From: Candidatus Margulisiibacteriota bacterium
GTDB taxonomy: Bacteria > Margulisbacteria > Termititenacia > Termititenacales > Termititenacaceae
Direction: 5' to 3'
NCBI GenBank assembly: GCA_031279305.1
Contig: JAITIS010000058.1
Coordinates: 1-17,244, forward strand
DNA length: 17,244 bases
In this document: positions 1 to 7,350 of the stretch, piece by piece
Numbering within the stretch: position 1 is the first letter of the stretch
Layout of the letters: each line of letters begins with the position of its first letter
The notes under the pieces: model-generated
Databases searched by the model: none
Told to the model about the DNA's origin: nothing
The model's input: the letters and a program-made list of their open reading frames with translations, nothing else
Translations under genes and position numbers: made by a program

Positions 1-2922
1 CCGGAAACATATCTCGAAGCCGAGCAAGTCTGCGCGGATATACCTTCCAGCAATTGGCGCTACCAAAACGGAAAAAAAATCATCAGTATCGAGCGCCGGC
101 TGTACATCAGCCGGAGCACAGATATTGTCATCAATGTCTCCCCGCCTGATCCGGCGCCCGGGCAAAAAATCCTGGTCAGCGCCAGAACACCGTTTCCGCC
201 AGAAGAGGCGGAGCTGATCTATATCGGCCAATCGCGGCCAATGCGGCTCAATGGCGTTTTATACACTGCGGAGCTTACCGCGGCGGACAGTGAAGAAATA
301 AAAATAAATTTTCAAAATAACGGAGAAATCATCGAGCGCTCCGTCCGTCTAGTTCTAAAAAAACCGGAGCTTTTAAGCATGGCGTCGTCGACCAGCAGCA
401 CGGCTCAGGCCGGGTTATCCGGCCCGGCAAGCGGCATACCCACCCCAAACAGCCTGCAGTTCAAAGGCAACAAAACTATCGTCTTCGTCCAGCGCAACGC
501 GACAGGCGAGATAGATTTTCCGGAAGAACAGCGGCGCGAGGAGACGCTCTATCTGGAAGCGGAGGGAGTGGAAAACTCCGTCAACATATCCGCCAGAGTT
601 TTGACAACGACGCAGGAAACCGTAGATAAAAAAGAAGACATAATGGTCAAACTCTGGACTGACCGCTGGTCGGCCTATATGGGCGATTTTAACGAGACTG
701 TACGGGACAGCTATCTTGGCCTCCACAATAAAAATCTAAATGGATTTCGTTTTAGTTATTTCCCGGGACAGACTGAGCTAAACGCCATCATCGGCAAAGA
801 GTTGGGCGCGGATCAGGAAGAGTATTTTTACGGCAACGATTCTCAGGGGCCGTATAACGCGCTTTATCCGCCGGCCGTGCCGGGCAGCGAACAAATTTTT
901 TTGGACGGCCAGCCTTTGCAGCGCGACAAAGATTATTATTTTGATCACCGCGGCGGAAAAATAATTTTCCGGCAGAGTATAATCGCCAAACATCAGCTGG
1001 TGCGCCTGTTGTACCAAAGTGAAGCCACTCCTTATAAAAATCAATTCACGTATCTCCGCGCCGCGCAGGAATTCGGCCACTGGCGGGTCAGAGTAGACGC
1101 CGCGCAGGCCAAAGACCTCGCGGAAGAGATAGTCACCGGCAGCGCGCCGCCGCAGGAGAAAAAACAATATACCGCGCAGCTGCTGTACCGCAAGGCCGGA
1201 ACCACTCTGAATATCGAAAAAGCGCTGGCGGAAAAAACTCTGCGGGAAAGCGCTGTTTCCCGCGATGGCGGCGAGGCGGAAGCGCTGGCGCTGGAATACG
1301 ACAATCAGAAAAATCTTAAGCTGTCCCTGCGGGAAATACATTCCGCGGAAGGATACCGGGCGATCGGCAATCCCGTGCCGCCGGGTATGCAGGAAAATAA
1401 AAATTTTGCGGAATTTTACCAGCCGGGCTACACCCTGCGCGTAGACACTTACCGCAAAGACTTGAACGCCGCCGGCGCATCCCGCGAAAAAGAAAATTAT
1501 TACAAAATATTTGTCAAAGAAAATTTTTGGCCGGAACTGCAGTACTGGAGCAAACACACGCAAAAAGAAATATTAAGCGGCACGCAAAATACCGTTCACC
1601 AATACAGTGGCGACAATCTGGAGCTGGCCAAAAGCCTAAGCAAACATTTCCGGCTGGGCTTAACCGGCAGCCAAGAAAATATTGAAAATAATCTGGAATC
1701 CCTGCCCTATGAATATGTGGAAACTTACGGCGCCTATCTGCAGACCCAGCAGTTAAGCCAGTCTGATTTTATACTGGGCAAGAAATACAGCCAGAAAGAA
1801 CTGCGGAATGCGGAAGAAATCATCTCCCTAAACGCCGAGCGGGAAGAAACTTACGCCAGATTAAACATTTATCCCGGTAGTCGGGTGCGCTTCGGAATGG
1901 CCTATCAGGAAATACTGGATAAGACCGCGGGCAACAGCGAGCTTTTAGACACAAATTATTCTCTGTCTCCGGCCGGCTGGCTAAACAGCAACGGTAATTA
2001 TTCTATCGAGACACTCGTCGAGGAACTGTCATCTGCCAATCACCGCGTGCAGAAACAGCGCGGCAATTTTCTGCTGCGCTGCCAGCCTCTTAATTTTCTG
2101 CGGCTGACGCTGCGCTACGCGCCGAATATCAGTATCGCGGAGACAAACCTGCCTTATGCTTTTTTCGCGGGGCAAAACGCCGCGGCAGATCTGGCGCCGT
2201 TTAGCTGGAGTTCGCTGAAATACACCTACACGGCCAATCACGCGCAGACCAGAGACACGGCCAGACTGCCGGAAAATATTCTCAAGACCGAAGCTAAAAA
2301 TCAGGAAAATATGTACATCTTGCGCTTGCTGCCGCTGGAAACGCTGGATCTGGAATTGAAATACCGGCATAAAGACCGGGAGGATGATTTTCTGGATGAA
2401 CTGGTCACGGCTAGTCTGGTTTACAGCGAAGGCTCCGGCTATGAACTGGAGCAAGGATTAAATATTTATTACCGTCCGGGCAAAAAACTTCAGCTAAACG
2501 GCGGTTACGCGCAGAGCACAGAACAGATGAATTATCTCAACCTGCCGTCTTTCAATGTGCTGCTGGAGAGGGAAATTTATAACTCCAGCCTACAGTATCA
2601 GTTGAATGAGCGCTGGACGGCTTACTTAAGCTGCGATTTATTGAAAAGCACAGACCTGCTAGCCAGCGCCAATAATGTCACTTATGAATACACGCCCGGC
2701 ATCGGGCTGGCCTGCCGGTATACGGAATTCCGTCTGCGCTATGATTACAAAAAAACCGAAAGCGCGCAGGGTGAAAAATCTCTGCGCCACAAGCATAATC
2801 TCGGTCTGGAATACTACTGGAACTCCCACCTGCAGAGCAGCCTCACGGCGGAAAAAGTCAAAAGCGAAATTCCGGCGTATGAGACTACAGACCTGCTCGC
2901 TAAAATCAGCGCGAGTTTTTAG
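1..2922 (+). CDS. large outer-membrane beta-barrel protein (5' end missing)
   Basis: The frame is open from the first base to a TAG at 2920-2922, so about 973 C-terminal residues are visible and the true start lies outside the window; the ATG at 241 is internal. The first ~200 visible residues look like beta-rich Ig-like modules. Next comes a segment with GPYNALYPPAVPGSEQIFLD near visible residue 285, followed by DKDYYFDHRGGKIIF. This 'GPY..PGSE..yLDG..L.rg.DY..d...G.I.F' arrangement precedes the barrel in large outer-membrane proteins of several diderm phyla (family knowledge). The rest alternates polar and aromatic residues, as amphipathic strands do, and the chain ends ...KISASF. A terminal Phe is the usual signal for BAM-dependent insertion. 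Transport, adhesion or secretion roles cannot be told apart. The gene converges on leuD across an AT-rich gap. Confidence 0.75.
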   Translation, partial: PETYLEAEQVCADIPSSNWRYQNGKKIISIERRLYISRSTDIVINVSPPDPAPGQKILVSARTPFPPEEAELIYIGQSRPMRLNGVLYTAELTAADSEEIKINFQNNGEIIERSVRLVLKKPELLSMASSTSSTAQAGLSGPASGIPTPNSLQFKGNKTIVFVQRNATGEIDFPEEQRREETLYLEAEGVENSVNISARVLTTTQETVDKKEDIMVKLWTDRWSAYMGDFNETVRDSYLGLHNKNLNGFRFSYFPGQTELNAIIGKELGADQEEYFYGNDSQGPYNALYPPAVPGSEQIFLDGQPLQRDKDYYFDHRGGKIIFRQSIIAKHQLVRLLYQSEATPYKNQFTYLRAAQEFGHWRVRVDAAQAKDLAEEIVTGSAPPQEKKQYTAQLLYRKAGTTLNIEKALAEKTLRESAVSRDGGEAEALALEYDNQKNLKLSLREIHSAEGYRAIGNPVPPGMQENKNFAEFYQPGYTLRVDTYRKDLNAAGASREKENYYKIFVKENFWPELQYWSKHTQKEILSGTQNTVHQYSGDNLELAKSLSKHFRLGLTGSQENIENNLESLPYEYVETYGAYLQTQQLSQSDFILGKKYSQKELRNAEEIISLNAEREETYARLNIYPGSRVRFGMAYQEILDKTAGNSELLDTNYSLSPAGWLNSNGNYSIETLVEELSSANHRVQKQRGNFLLRCQPLNFLRLTLRYAPNISIAETNLPYAFFAGQNAAADLAPFSWSSLKYTYTANHAQTRDTARLPENILKTEAKNQENMYILRLLPLETLDLELKYRHKDREDDFLDELVTASLVYSEGSGYELEQGLNIYYRPGKKLQLNGGYAQSTEQMNYLNLPSFNVLLEREIYNSSLQYQLNERWTAYLSCDLLKSTDLLASANNVTYEYTPGIGLACRYTEFRLRYDYKKTESAQGEKSLRHKHNLGLEYYWNSHLQSSLTAEKVKSEIPAYETTDLLAKISASF

Positions 2923-3136
2923 CAGATAAATTTTTTCGTAAAGTGTCTTTCGTTCACTAATGCCTTGCCTAGCGCAATATTTACAAAAAAGCATAACACG
3001 CTGGCTATTATCGATCAGAGCGGACTATATACGTTGAGAACAATAACAGATTACACAGGCAAGTCCTCGGCAAGCGGCGCGTCATAATAATATGTACCTA
3101 TGCTTACGATTGGTGTGTATAAGCTAATTTAACTAT

Positions 3137-3172
3137 AACAAAACTCCCCTAAAATTTAAGGGAAGTTTTGTT
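3137..3172. terminator. bidirectional hairpin between convergent genes
   Basis: AACAAAACT at 3137-3145 pairs with AGTTTTGTT at 3164-3172. After one mismatch, CCCT/AGGG adds four inner pairs around an A/T loop. The stem is flanked by A-rich sequence on the left and T-rich sequence on the right, so it can act as an intrinsic terminator in both directions. It lies about 215 nt past the end of the barrel gene (+) and about 215 nt past the end of leuD (-). The T-tract is interrupted by G residues, so strength is uncertain. Confidence 0.6.
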
Positions 3173-3189
3173 TGTTAAACTAAAAGAAT

Positions 3190-3385
3190 TTATAGAAGTG
3201 TGCTACCCAAAAAGTTTCCGGCATCAGCAAAAGATAATATTTGATTTGGCAGAGAATTATTGTTACTGTCTGTACAATCAATCATCTTAAACATAGCCTT
3301 GCACTTTGATAGGCGCGCCATTAATACTCACTACATTACCATCATTATTTTTTGTTATTTGTAAATCTGCAACTATGTCAAAAGT
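3190..3385 (-). pseudogene. AT-rich coding relics downstream of leuD
   Basis: Directly after the leuD stop and in the same frame, 3385-3287 reads as 32 protein-like codons (TFDIVADLQITKNNDGNVVS, then a short tail ending in GYV) before TAA. In another frame, an ATG at 3321 opens a 43-codon frame ending at 3190 that contains MIDCTDSNNNSLPNQILSFA. Both are rich in AAT, ATA and AAA codons, unlike the GC-richer genes around them, and neither has a clear ribosome binding site. I read them as possible remains of a foreign or decayed gene broken by frameshift. A real small ORF or chance are both possible. I recognise no family. Confidence 0.25.
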
Positions 3386-3895
3386 TTAGCCGTGTTTTTT
3401 ATTGTAAGCTGTCAAGCCGCCGCAGTCGATGATCTCTTTGACCGGACCGAAATCTTTGAGCGCGAAAGTCTGGCCGCCGGAGATTTTTACTGTCAATTTA
3501 TCTAAATCAATTTCTAGTTCGTCGCCGGTTTTGACTGGCGAAAGATCCGCGGCGGTCTCCAGCGGATAAATGCTCCGGCCGCCGTTAATAGAGTTGCGGT
3601 AATAAATACGCGCAAAAGAATTAGCGATGACTGCCCGGATGCCCGCCGCGGCCAGAGCGATAGGAGCGTGCTCGCGCGAAGAGCCGCAGCCAAAATTATC
3701 TCGCGCCACAATGATCTGGTAAGGGCATTTATTCTGCGCGTCCAAAAAAGCGCCGTATTTTGGTTCTAGGTCGCGCATCGCGTTTCGTGCCAGCGTGGAC
3801 GGCTCCATAGTAGTCAAATAGCGCGCTGGAATTATTTGATCGGTGTCTATATTATCACCGACCACAAATGCCCTGCCCTTAATAACACCTGCCAT
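3386..3895 (-). CDS. leuD: 3-isopropylmalate dehydratase, small subunit
   Basis: The 169-residue product is the swivelling small subunit of the aconitase-family enzyme that isomerises 2-isopropylmalate to 3-isopropylmalate in leucine synthesis; it pairs with LeuC. Visible hallmarks are GDNIDTDQIIPARYL near the N-terminus, with the substrate-loop residues YLTT, and the catalytic-loop motif DNFGCGSSREHAP. The length matches the short LeuD type found with ~420-residue LeuC. The ATG has an AAGGA Shine-Dalgarno about 7 nt upstream, in the 11-nt gap after the leuC stop, so the two are co-transcribed. Related pairs act on homoaconitate or other 2-alkylmalates, and the loop does not settle specificity. 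No leuA or leuB lies in the window. Confidence 0.9.
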   Translation of the reverse strand: MAGVIKGRAFVVGDNIDTDQIIPARYLTTMEPSTLARNAMRDLEPKYGAFLDAQNKCPYQIIVARDNFGCGSSREHAPIALAAAGIRAVIANSFARIYYRNSINGGRSIYPLETAADLSPVKTGDELEIDLDKLTVKISGGQTFALKDFGPVKEIIDCGGLTAYNKKHG

Positions 3896-3906
3896 ATTTC
3901 GTTCCT

Positions 3907-5160
3907 TTAATCGGTAATATAACCGGCAATTGCCGTTTTAGCCGCGGTGATCGGCGAAGCCAGATATACTCTGGAGTCCACGTGCCCCATCCGCCCGCGG
4001 AAATTACGGTTAGTTGTGGAAACAGCTGTTTCTCCGGCTGCCAGCACGCCGCCGTGATAACCCAGACAGGCGTTACAGCCGGCGGAGACCAGCACGCCGC
4101 CAGCGTCCATAAATATATCGTAGAGGCCGTCTTTGATAATTTGTCTCTGTATTTCTGTCGTGGCCGGAACGATGAGCAGACGAATGCCGGGAGACTTTTT
4201 TTTGCCATATAAAATCCGCGCTGCCGCCGCAAAATCCTCATATTTGCCGCCGGTGCAGGAGCCGATATATACCTGATCCACCCGCACATCCCGGCAGTCT
4301 CTGGCCGGCACGACATTGGCCGGCGAAAAAGGCTTGGCCACGACCGGAGCTAAATCCTCCGCCTGATAAGTTAGCGCCCGCGCATACTCAGCATCCGGGT
4401 CGGAATACAGCGGCTCAAATTTTTCCGGCGTCCGCGCCCGCACAAAATTCAGAGTTTTTTGATCCGGCGCGATGATGCCGGATTTGGCGCCGCATTCGAT
4501 GGCCATATTGGTCAGGGTCATCCGCTCATCTATCGATAAAGCGTCGATAGCCTTGCCGCTCCATTCCATCGCCATATATAAAGCGCCGTCTACACCCAGA
4601 TCGCCGATGACGCGCAGGACTAGATCTTTGGCCAGCACGCCGTCCGGCAAGCGGCCGTTGACTTCTATTTTTATAGTTTCCGGCACCCGGAACCAGAGGC
4701 GGCCGGTGGCGAACACATTGCCCAGCTCAGTCGAGCCGATGCCGGTGGAAAACGCGCCCAGACTGCCGTGCTGGCAAGTGTGCGAATCCGCGCCGACGAT
4801 CACCTGCCCTGGACGCACAAAACCGCGGTACGGCAGCATAGTATGGCACACGCCGTAGTCGCCGGTTTCCACGCTGAAGATATTTTTTATTTTTTGGGCG
4901 GCGGCAAAATCCAGCAGTTTTTTAACCAGCATAGCAACCTGAATATCTTTATTGGGCACGCCGTGATCGGGCAAGATAATAATTTTAGCGGGATCCCAGA
5001 CTTGGCCGCCGAAATCTTTTTCCACAATATCAATCGCCAGATCAGAAGTCACATCGTGCGCCAGCGCAATATCGACGCCGGCAAAAACAACCTCGCCGGG
5101 AGTCACTGTTTTTTTACCGGCGGCGCGCGCTAAAATTTTTTCGGTAATAGTCATTCCCAT
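3907..5160 (-). CDS. leuC: 3-isopropylmalate dehydratase, large subunit
   Basis: The 417-residue product is the [4Fe-4S] subunit of isopropylmalate dehydratase. The cluster ligands expected in the family are all present: Cys302 in YIGSCTGG, and Cys362 and Cys365 in GCNACLG. Other family motifs are LPDHGVP (residues 63-69), VGADSHTCQHGS (122-133) and GAFSTGIGSTE (135-145). The length fits the LeuC2/HacA-like branch rather than the ~470-residue proteobacterial form. I take the ATG at 5160; a second ATG two codons later (5154) is possible. No Shine-Dalgarno precedes either, but a strong promoter ends about 11 nt upstream, suggesting a leaderless message. The gene is divergent from the phosphodiesterase at 5208 and followed by leuD. 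Homoaconitase activity is an alternative. Confidence 0.92.
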   Translation of the reverse strand: MGMTITEKILARAAGKKTVTPGEVVFAGVDIALAHDVTSDLAIDIVEKDFGGQVWDPAKIIILPDHGVPNKDIQVAMLVKKLLDFAAAQKIKNIFSVETGDYGVCHTMLPYRGFVRPGQVIVGADSHTCQHGSLGAFSTGIGSTELGNVFATGRLWFRVPETIKIEVNGRLPDGVLAKDLVLRVIGDLGVDGALYMAMEWSGKAIDALSIDERMTLTNMAIECGAKSGIIAPDQKTLNFVRARTPEKFEPLYSDPDAEYARALTYQAEDLAPVVAKPFSPANVVPARDCRDVRVDQVYIGSCTGGKYEDFAAAARILYGKKKSPGIRLLIVPATTEIQRQIIKDGLYDIFMDAGGVLVSAGCNACLGYHGGVLAAGETAVSTTNRNFRGRMGHVDSRVYLASPITAAKTAIAGYITD

Positions 5161-5171
5161 ATTGTTTCGCT

Positions 5172-5200
5172 ATTATAGGTATTAAAGGAAAAATTGTAAA
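5172..5200 (-). promoter_or_regulatory. sigma70-type promoter of leuCD
   Basis: On the minus strand, TTTACA (5200-5195) and a perfect TATAAT (5177-5172) are separated by 17 bp. The expected transcription start falls around 5165, leaving only about 4-7 nt before the leuC ATG at 5160 and no room for a Shine-Dalgarno. Its -35 box overlaps the putative -10 of the divergent gene at 5208. Confidence 0.7.
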
Positions 5201-5202
5201 AT
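5195..5202 (+). promoter_or_regulatory. putative -10 element of the YfcE-type gene
   Basis: TGTAAAAT, containing TAAAAT at 5197-5202, ends 5 nt before the ATG at 5208. No convincing -35 is visible, and the only purine-rich stretch (AAGGA at 5185-5189) is about 18 nt from the ATG. The arrangement resembles the SDR promoter at 13262-13270, which is why I list it, at low confidence. Confidence 0.35.
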
Positions 5203-5207
5203 AAACT

Positions 5208-5684
5208 ATGGCTAGATTGTTCATCATCGCTGATATTCACGGGCTGTATTCAGTCTGGCAAAAACTGCTGGGCCGTCTGCAGCCGGACGACACGCTGGCT
5301 GTTGCCGGAGATTTGTTTGGCAACCGCTATCCTTGCCCGCATAATCCAGATTATCAGCCGGAGTTGATCCGGCAAGAATATCAAGCCTTAAAAAATCAAA
5401 AATATTTTGTGTACGGCAACTGCGATATTCCCGAATTTTTTCCGGGGCAGAAATACCAACTGTCGTTCATTTTTGCAAACAAAAAAGTTTTGCTATGTCA
5501 CGGCGACGACACTATACCGGCAGGTGATCACGATATTATCATCAGCGGCCACACGCATTGCGCCGGAGCGCGGGAACAAAACGGCAGACTATACATCAAT
5601 CCCGGCTCGCCGGGACGGGCGCGCGACGGCTGGGCCGGCTATGCCCTGTATGCGGATGGACAAGCGCGTTTAGAAAAATTGTAG
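5208..5684 (+). CDS. YfcE/MJ0936-type metallophosphoesterase
   Basis: The 158-residue protein is a small calcineurin-like phosphoesterase. All metal-binding motifs are present in order: DIHG (Asp9, His11), GDLFGN (Asp35), GNCD (Asn71, Asp73), CHGD (His98) and GHTH (His115, His117). NPGSPGRAR near the C-terminus is typical of the YfcE/MJ0936 group, whose members hydrolyse phosphodiesters with Mn2+ or similar ions. The physiological substrate is not predictable. The start is fixed by an in-frame TAA at 5202-5204, just upstream of the ATG. There is no usable Shine-Dalgarno. The gene is divergent from leuC across 47 bp and is followed after 42 nt by the helicase gene on the same strand. Confidence 0.88.
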   Translation: MARLFIIADIHGLYSVWQKLLGRLQPDDTLAVAGDLFGNRYPCPHNPDYQPELIRQEYQALKNQKYFVYGNCDIPEFFPGQKYQLSFIFANKKVLLCHGDDTIPAGDHDIIISGHTHCAGAREQNGRLYINPGSPGRARDGWAGYALYADGQARLEKL

Positions 5685-5688
5685 GGTG

Positions 5689-5715
5689 TACAAAACACGT
5701 TAAACCGCCTATACT
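5689..5715 (+). promoter_or_regulatory. putative promoter of the DEAD-box helicase gene
   Basis: TATACT at 5710-5715 ends 11 nt before the GTG at 5727, the same spacing as in leuC. The best upstream partner is TGTACA (5689-5694) with a short 15-bp spacer, so the -35 is weak. No Shine-Dalgarno is seen before the GTG. Together these suggest a very short or absent leader. Confidence 0.4.
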
Positions 5716-5726
5716 CTCTAACGATC

Positions 5727-7106
5727 GTGGTTATTACAGAAAAAACAATCGTTTCAACATTCGGCGACCTGAAACTAAATCCTATTTTATTGAACGTGCT
5801 GGATGCTAATAAATGGCTGATCCCCACGCCTATACAGGCGCGGGCTATACCCACGGCGCTGCAAGGACGGGATGTGCTGGGCATAGCCCAGACCGGCACC
5901 GGCAAGACGCTGGCCTTCGGCCTGCCGATAGTCAATGCTCTGCCGGCGACACAGGGCAACGCGCTGATATTGGTGCCCACCCGCGAGCTGGCCGAACAGG
6001 TGGCCCAGACTATGGCGATCATCTGCCGTCCTTTTCGGATGCATACCTGTCTCCTAATCGGCGGCGCTTCAATGAATATCCAGCTGCAAAATTTGCGGCG
6101 CAGTCCGCGCGTGGTTATCGCCACGCCGGGACGGCTGATCGATCACCTGCAGCAGGGCACCATACGCCTGCATAATGTCAAATATCTGGTGCTGGACGAG
6201 GCGGATAGAATGTTAGATATGGGTTTCGAGCCGCAGATCAGAAAAATTTTAGAGACTGTGCCGACGGAAAGACAGACTATGCTTTTTTCCGCAACTATGC
6301 CGCCGGAAATACGCCGGCTGACCCGCAAATATATGAACACGCCGGAGACCGCCGAGGTGGCCCCCGCCGGCACAGTCGCCGAGCTGGTCGAGCAGGAGCT
6401 GTATCTGGCCAGTCGTGAGCAGAAAAAAAACCTGCTAAAAAAACTGCTGGCCGAAAGCTCCGGCCCGGTGCTGGTTTTCGTGCGCACCAAAAGAATGGCC
6501 GCCCAGCTGGCGCGTAATCTGCATAAAGAGTTCGCGGTCGCGGAAATACATTCTGACCGCAGCCAGGGACAGCGCCGCACCGCCATCGAGGGTTTCAAAT
6601 CTGGACGTTACCGCATACTCATCGCCACGGATATAGCGGCGCGCGGCATCGACGTCAAAGATATCCAGCTGGTCATCAACTATGACCTGCCGGATGAAGC
6701 GGACAACTATATTCACCGCATCGGCCGCACCGGCAGGGCTGGCAGCACAGGCAAAGCTGTTTCTATTGCCACGCCTGAGCAGGGTAAAATAATTAAAGAC
6801 ATCGAGCGGCTGCTCAAGAAAAGCATCCCTGTGGCCGGGCAGTCTGCGAATCTAAGTTTTGACAGAACAGCTGGAAATCCGGGCAGAACGGAGCGGACTA
6901 GAAAGAATGGCTCTGCTTACAAATCAGGACGTAAATCTTACGGCTTCCGCCGGCTGGAGAAACACGAAACTCCGCTGCGGCGCGAAAACCAAACTACAGG
7001 CAAGCCGCTGTATTCGTATGACTCCAGCGACACTGGAGATTATTACCGGAAAACTGCGCCGAGATCGGCCAAAAAATTTTTTCGCAATCCTTTTAAGAAA
7101 AAATAG
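5727..7106 (+). CDS. DEAD-box ATP-dependent RNA helicase
   Basis: The 459-residue protein carries the full helicase motif set. These are the Q motif (Phe12 and PTPIQ at 34-38), motif I AQTGTGKT (54-61), Ia PTRELAEQ, Ib TPGRLID, II DEAD (157-160), III SAT (189-191), V TDIAARGID (301-309) and VI HRIGRTGRAG (330-339). It therefore unwinds or remodels RNA with ATP and acts in the cytoplasm, most likely in ribosome assembly, RNA decay or cold adaptation as in the RhlE/CshA group. The last ~90 residues form a low-complexity tail rich in Arg, Lys, Gly and Tyr ending FFRNPFKKK, a common RNA-binding extension. The start is a GTG without a Shine-Dalgarno. The 3' end overlaps the convergent GIY-YIG gene by 14 nt. 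Confidence 0.93.
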   Translation: MVITEKTIVSTFGDLKLNPILLNVLDANKWLIPTPIQARAIPTALQGRDVLGIAQTGTGKTLAFGLPIVNALPATQGNALILVPTRELAEQVAQTMAIICRPFRMHTCLLIGGASMNIQLQNLRRSPRVVIATPGRLIDHLQQGTIRLHNVKYLVLDEADRMLDMGFEPQIRKILETVPTERQTMLFSATMPPEIRRLTRKYMNTPETAEVAPAGTVAELVEQELYLASREQKKNLLKKLLAESSGPVLVFVRTKRMAAQLARNLHKEFAVAEIHSDRSQGQRRTAIEGFKSGRYRILIATDIAARGIDVKDIQLVINYDLPDEADNYIHRIGRTGRAGSTGKAVSIATPEQGKIIKDIERLLKKSIPVAGQSANLSFDRTAGNPGRTERTRKNGSAYKSGRKSYGFRRLEKHETPLRRENQTTGKPLYSYDSSDTGDYYRKTAPRSAKKFFRNPFKKK

Positions 7107-7350
7107 ACGCTAGTTTAATTTTTTCCGCTCTGGATAAATTTTTAAGCTCGTTCTCCCGCCGTAATGCGCCGCCCCGGCTGTAACCGGTTTCCTGATAAAC
7201 CAGCCTGACCGGCCGGCGCCCGCGGGTGTATTTGGCGCCCTGCCCGGCGTTATGCGCGGAAATTCTTTTGGCGGTATGCAAAGCGATGCCGGTATAATAA
7301 GTGCCGTCCGCACAACATAGCATATAGACTGAATATTTTCGGTCTGTCAC
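7093..7350 (-). CDS. GIY-YIG nuclease-superfamily protein (YhbQ/UPF0213 type)
   Basis: The 85-residue protein is a stand-alone GIY-YIG domain. It shows YSVYMLCCADGTYYTGI at residues 6-22 (the YIG half is YTG), then KRISAHNAGQGAKYTRGR with the expected Arg, and RRENELKNLSR with the catalytic-type Glu. This is the YhbQ/UPF0213 layout; members are small DNA-acting proteins with limited characterisation. The start is a GTG whose GTGA overlaps the stop of the upstream barrel-SLH gene, implying translational coupling; a GAGGAG lies about 14 nt upstream, longer than normal spacing. The gene is last in the minus-strand envelope unit and its 3' end overlaps the helicase gene by 14 nt. Its role with envelope neighbours is probably only positional. 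Confidence 0.85.
   Translation of the reverse strand: MTDRKYSVYMLCCADGTYYTGIALHTAKRISAHNAGQGAKYTRGRRPVRLVYQETGYSRGGALRRENELKNLSRAEKIKLASIFS

Noticed and set aside
778..1563. Long minus-strand open frame (261 codons) opposite the barrel gene
   Set aside because: It is antisense to a frame open throughout with strong protein features, and its translation has no recognisable motif or start context.
2923..3087. Stop-codon read-through of the barrel gene past its TAG
   Set aside because: The barrel ends properly with a terminal Phe, and 54 further open codons can arise by chance; other genes here also stop at TAG, so recoding is not supported.
3386..5160. Homoaconitase (HacA/HacB) rather than LeuC/LeuD
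   Set aside because: The two enzymes are close homologues and the YLTT loop does not decide; leucine synthesis is the commoner role, so I kept LeuCD and noted the doubt.
7093..7140. Intrinsic terminator at the helicase/GIY-YIG junction
   Set aside because: A- and T-rich runs are present but I find no stable GC stem before them.
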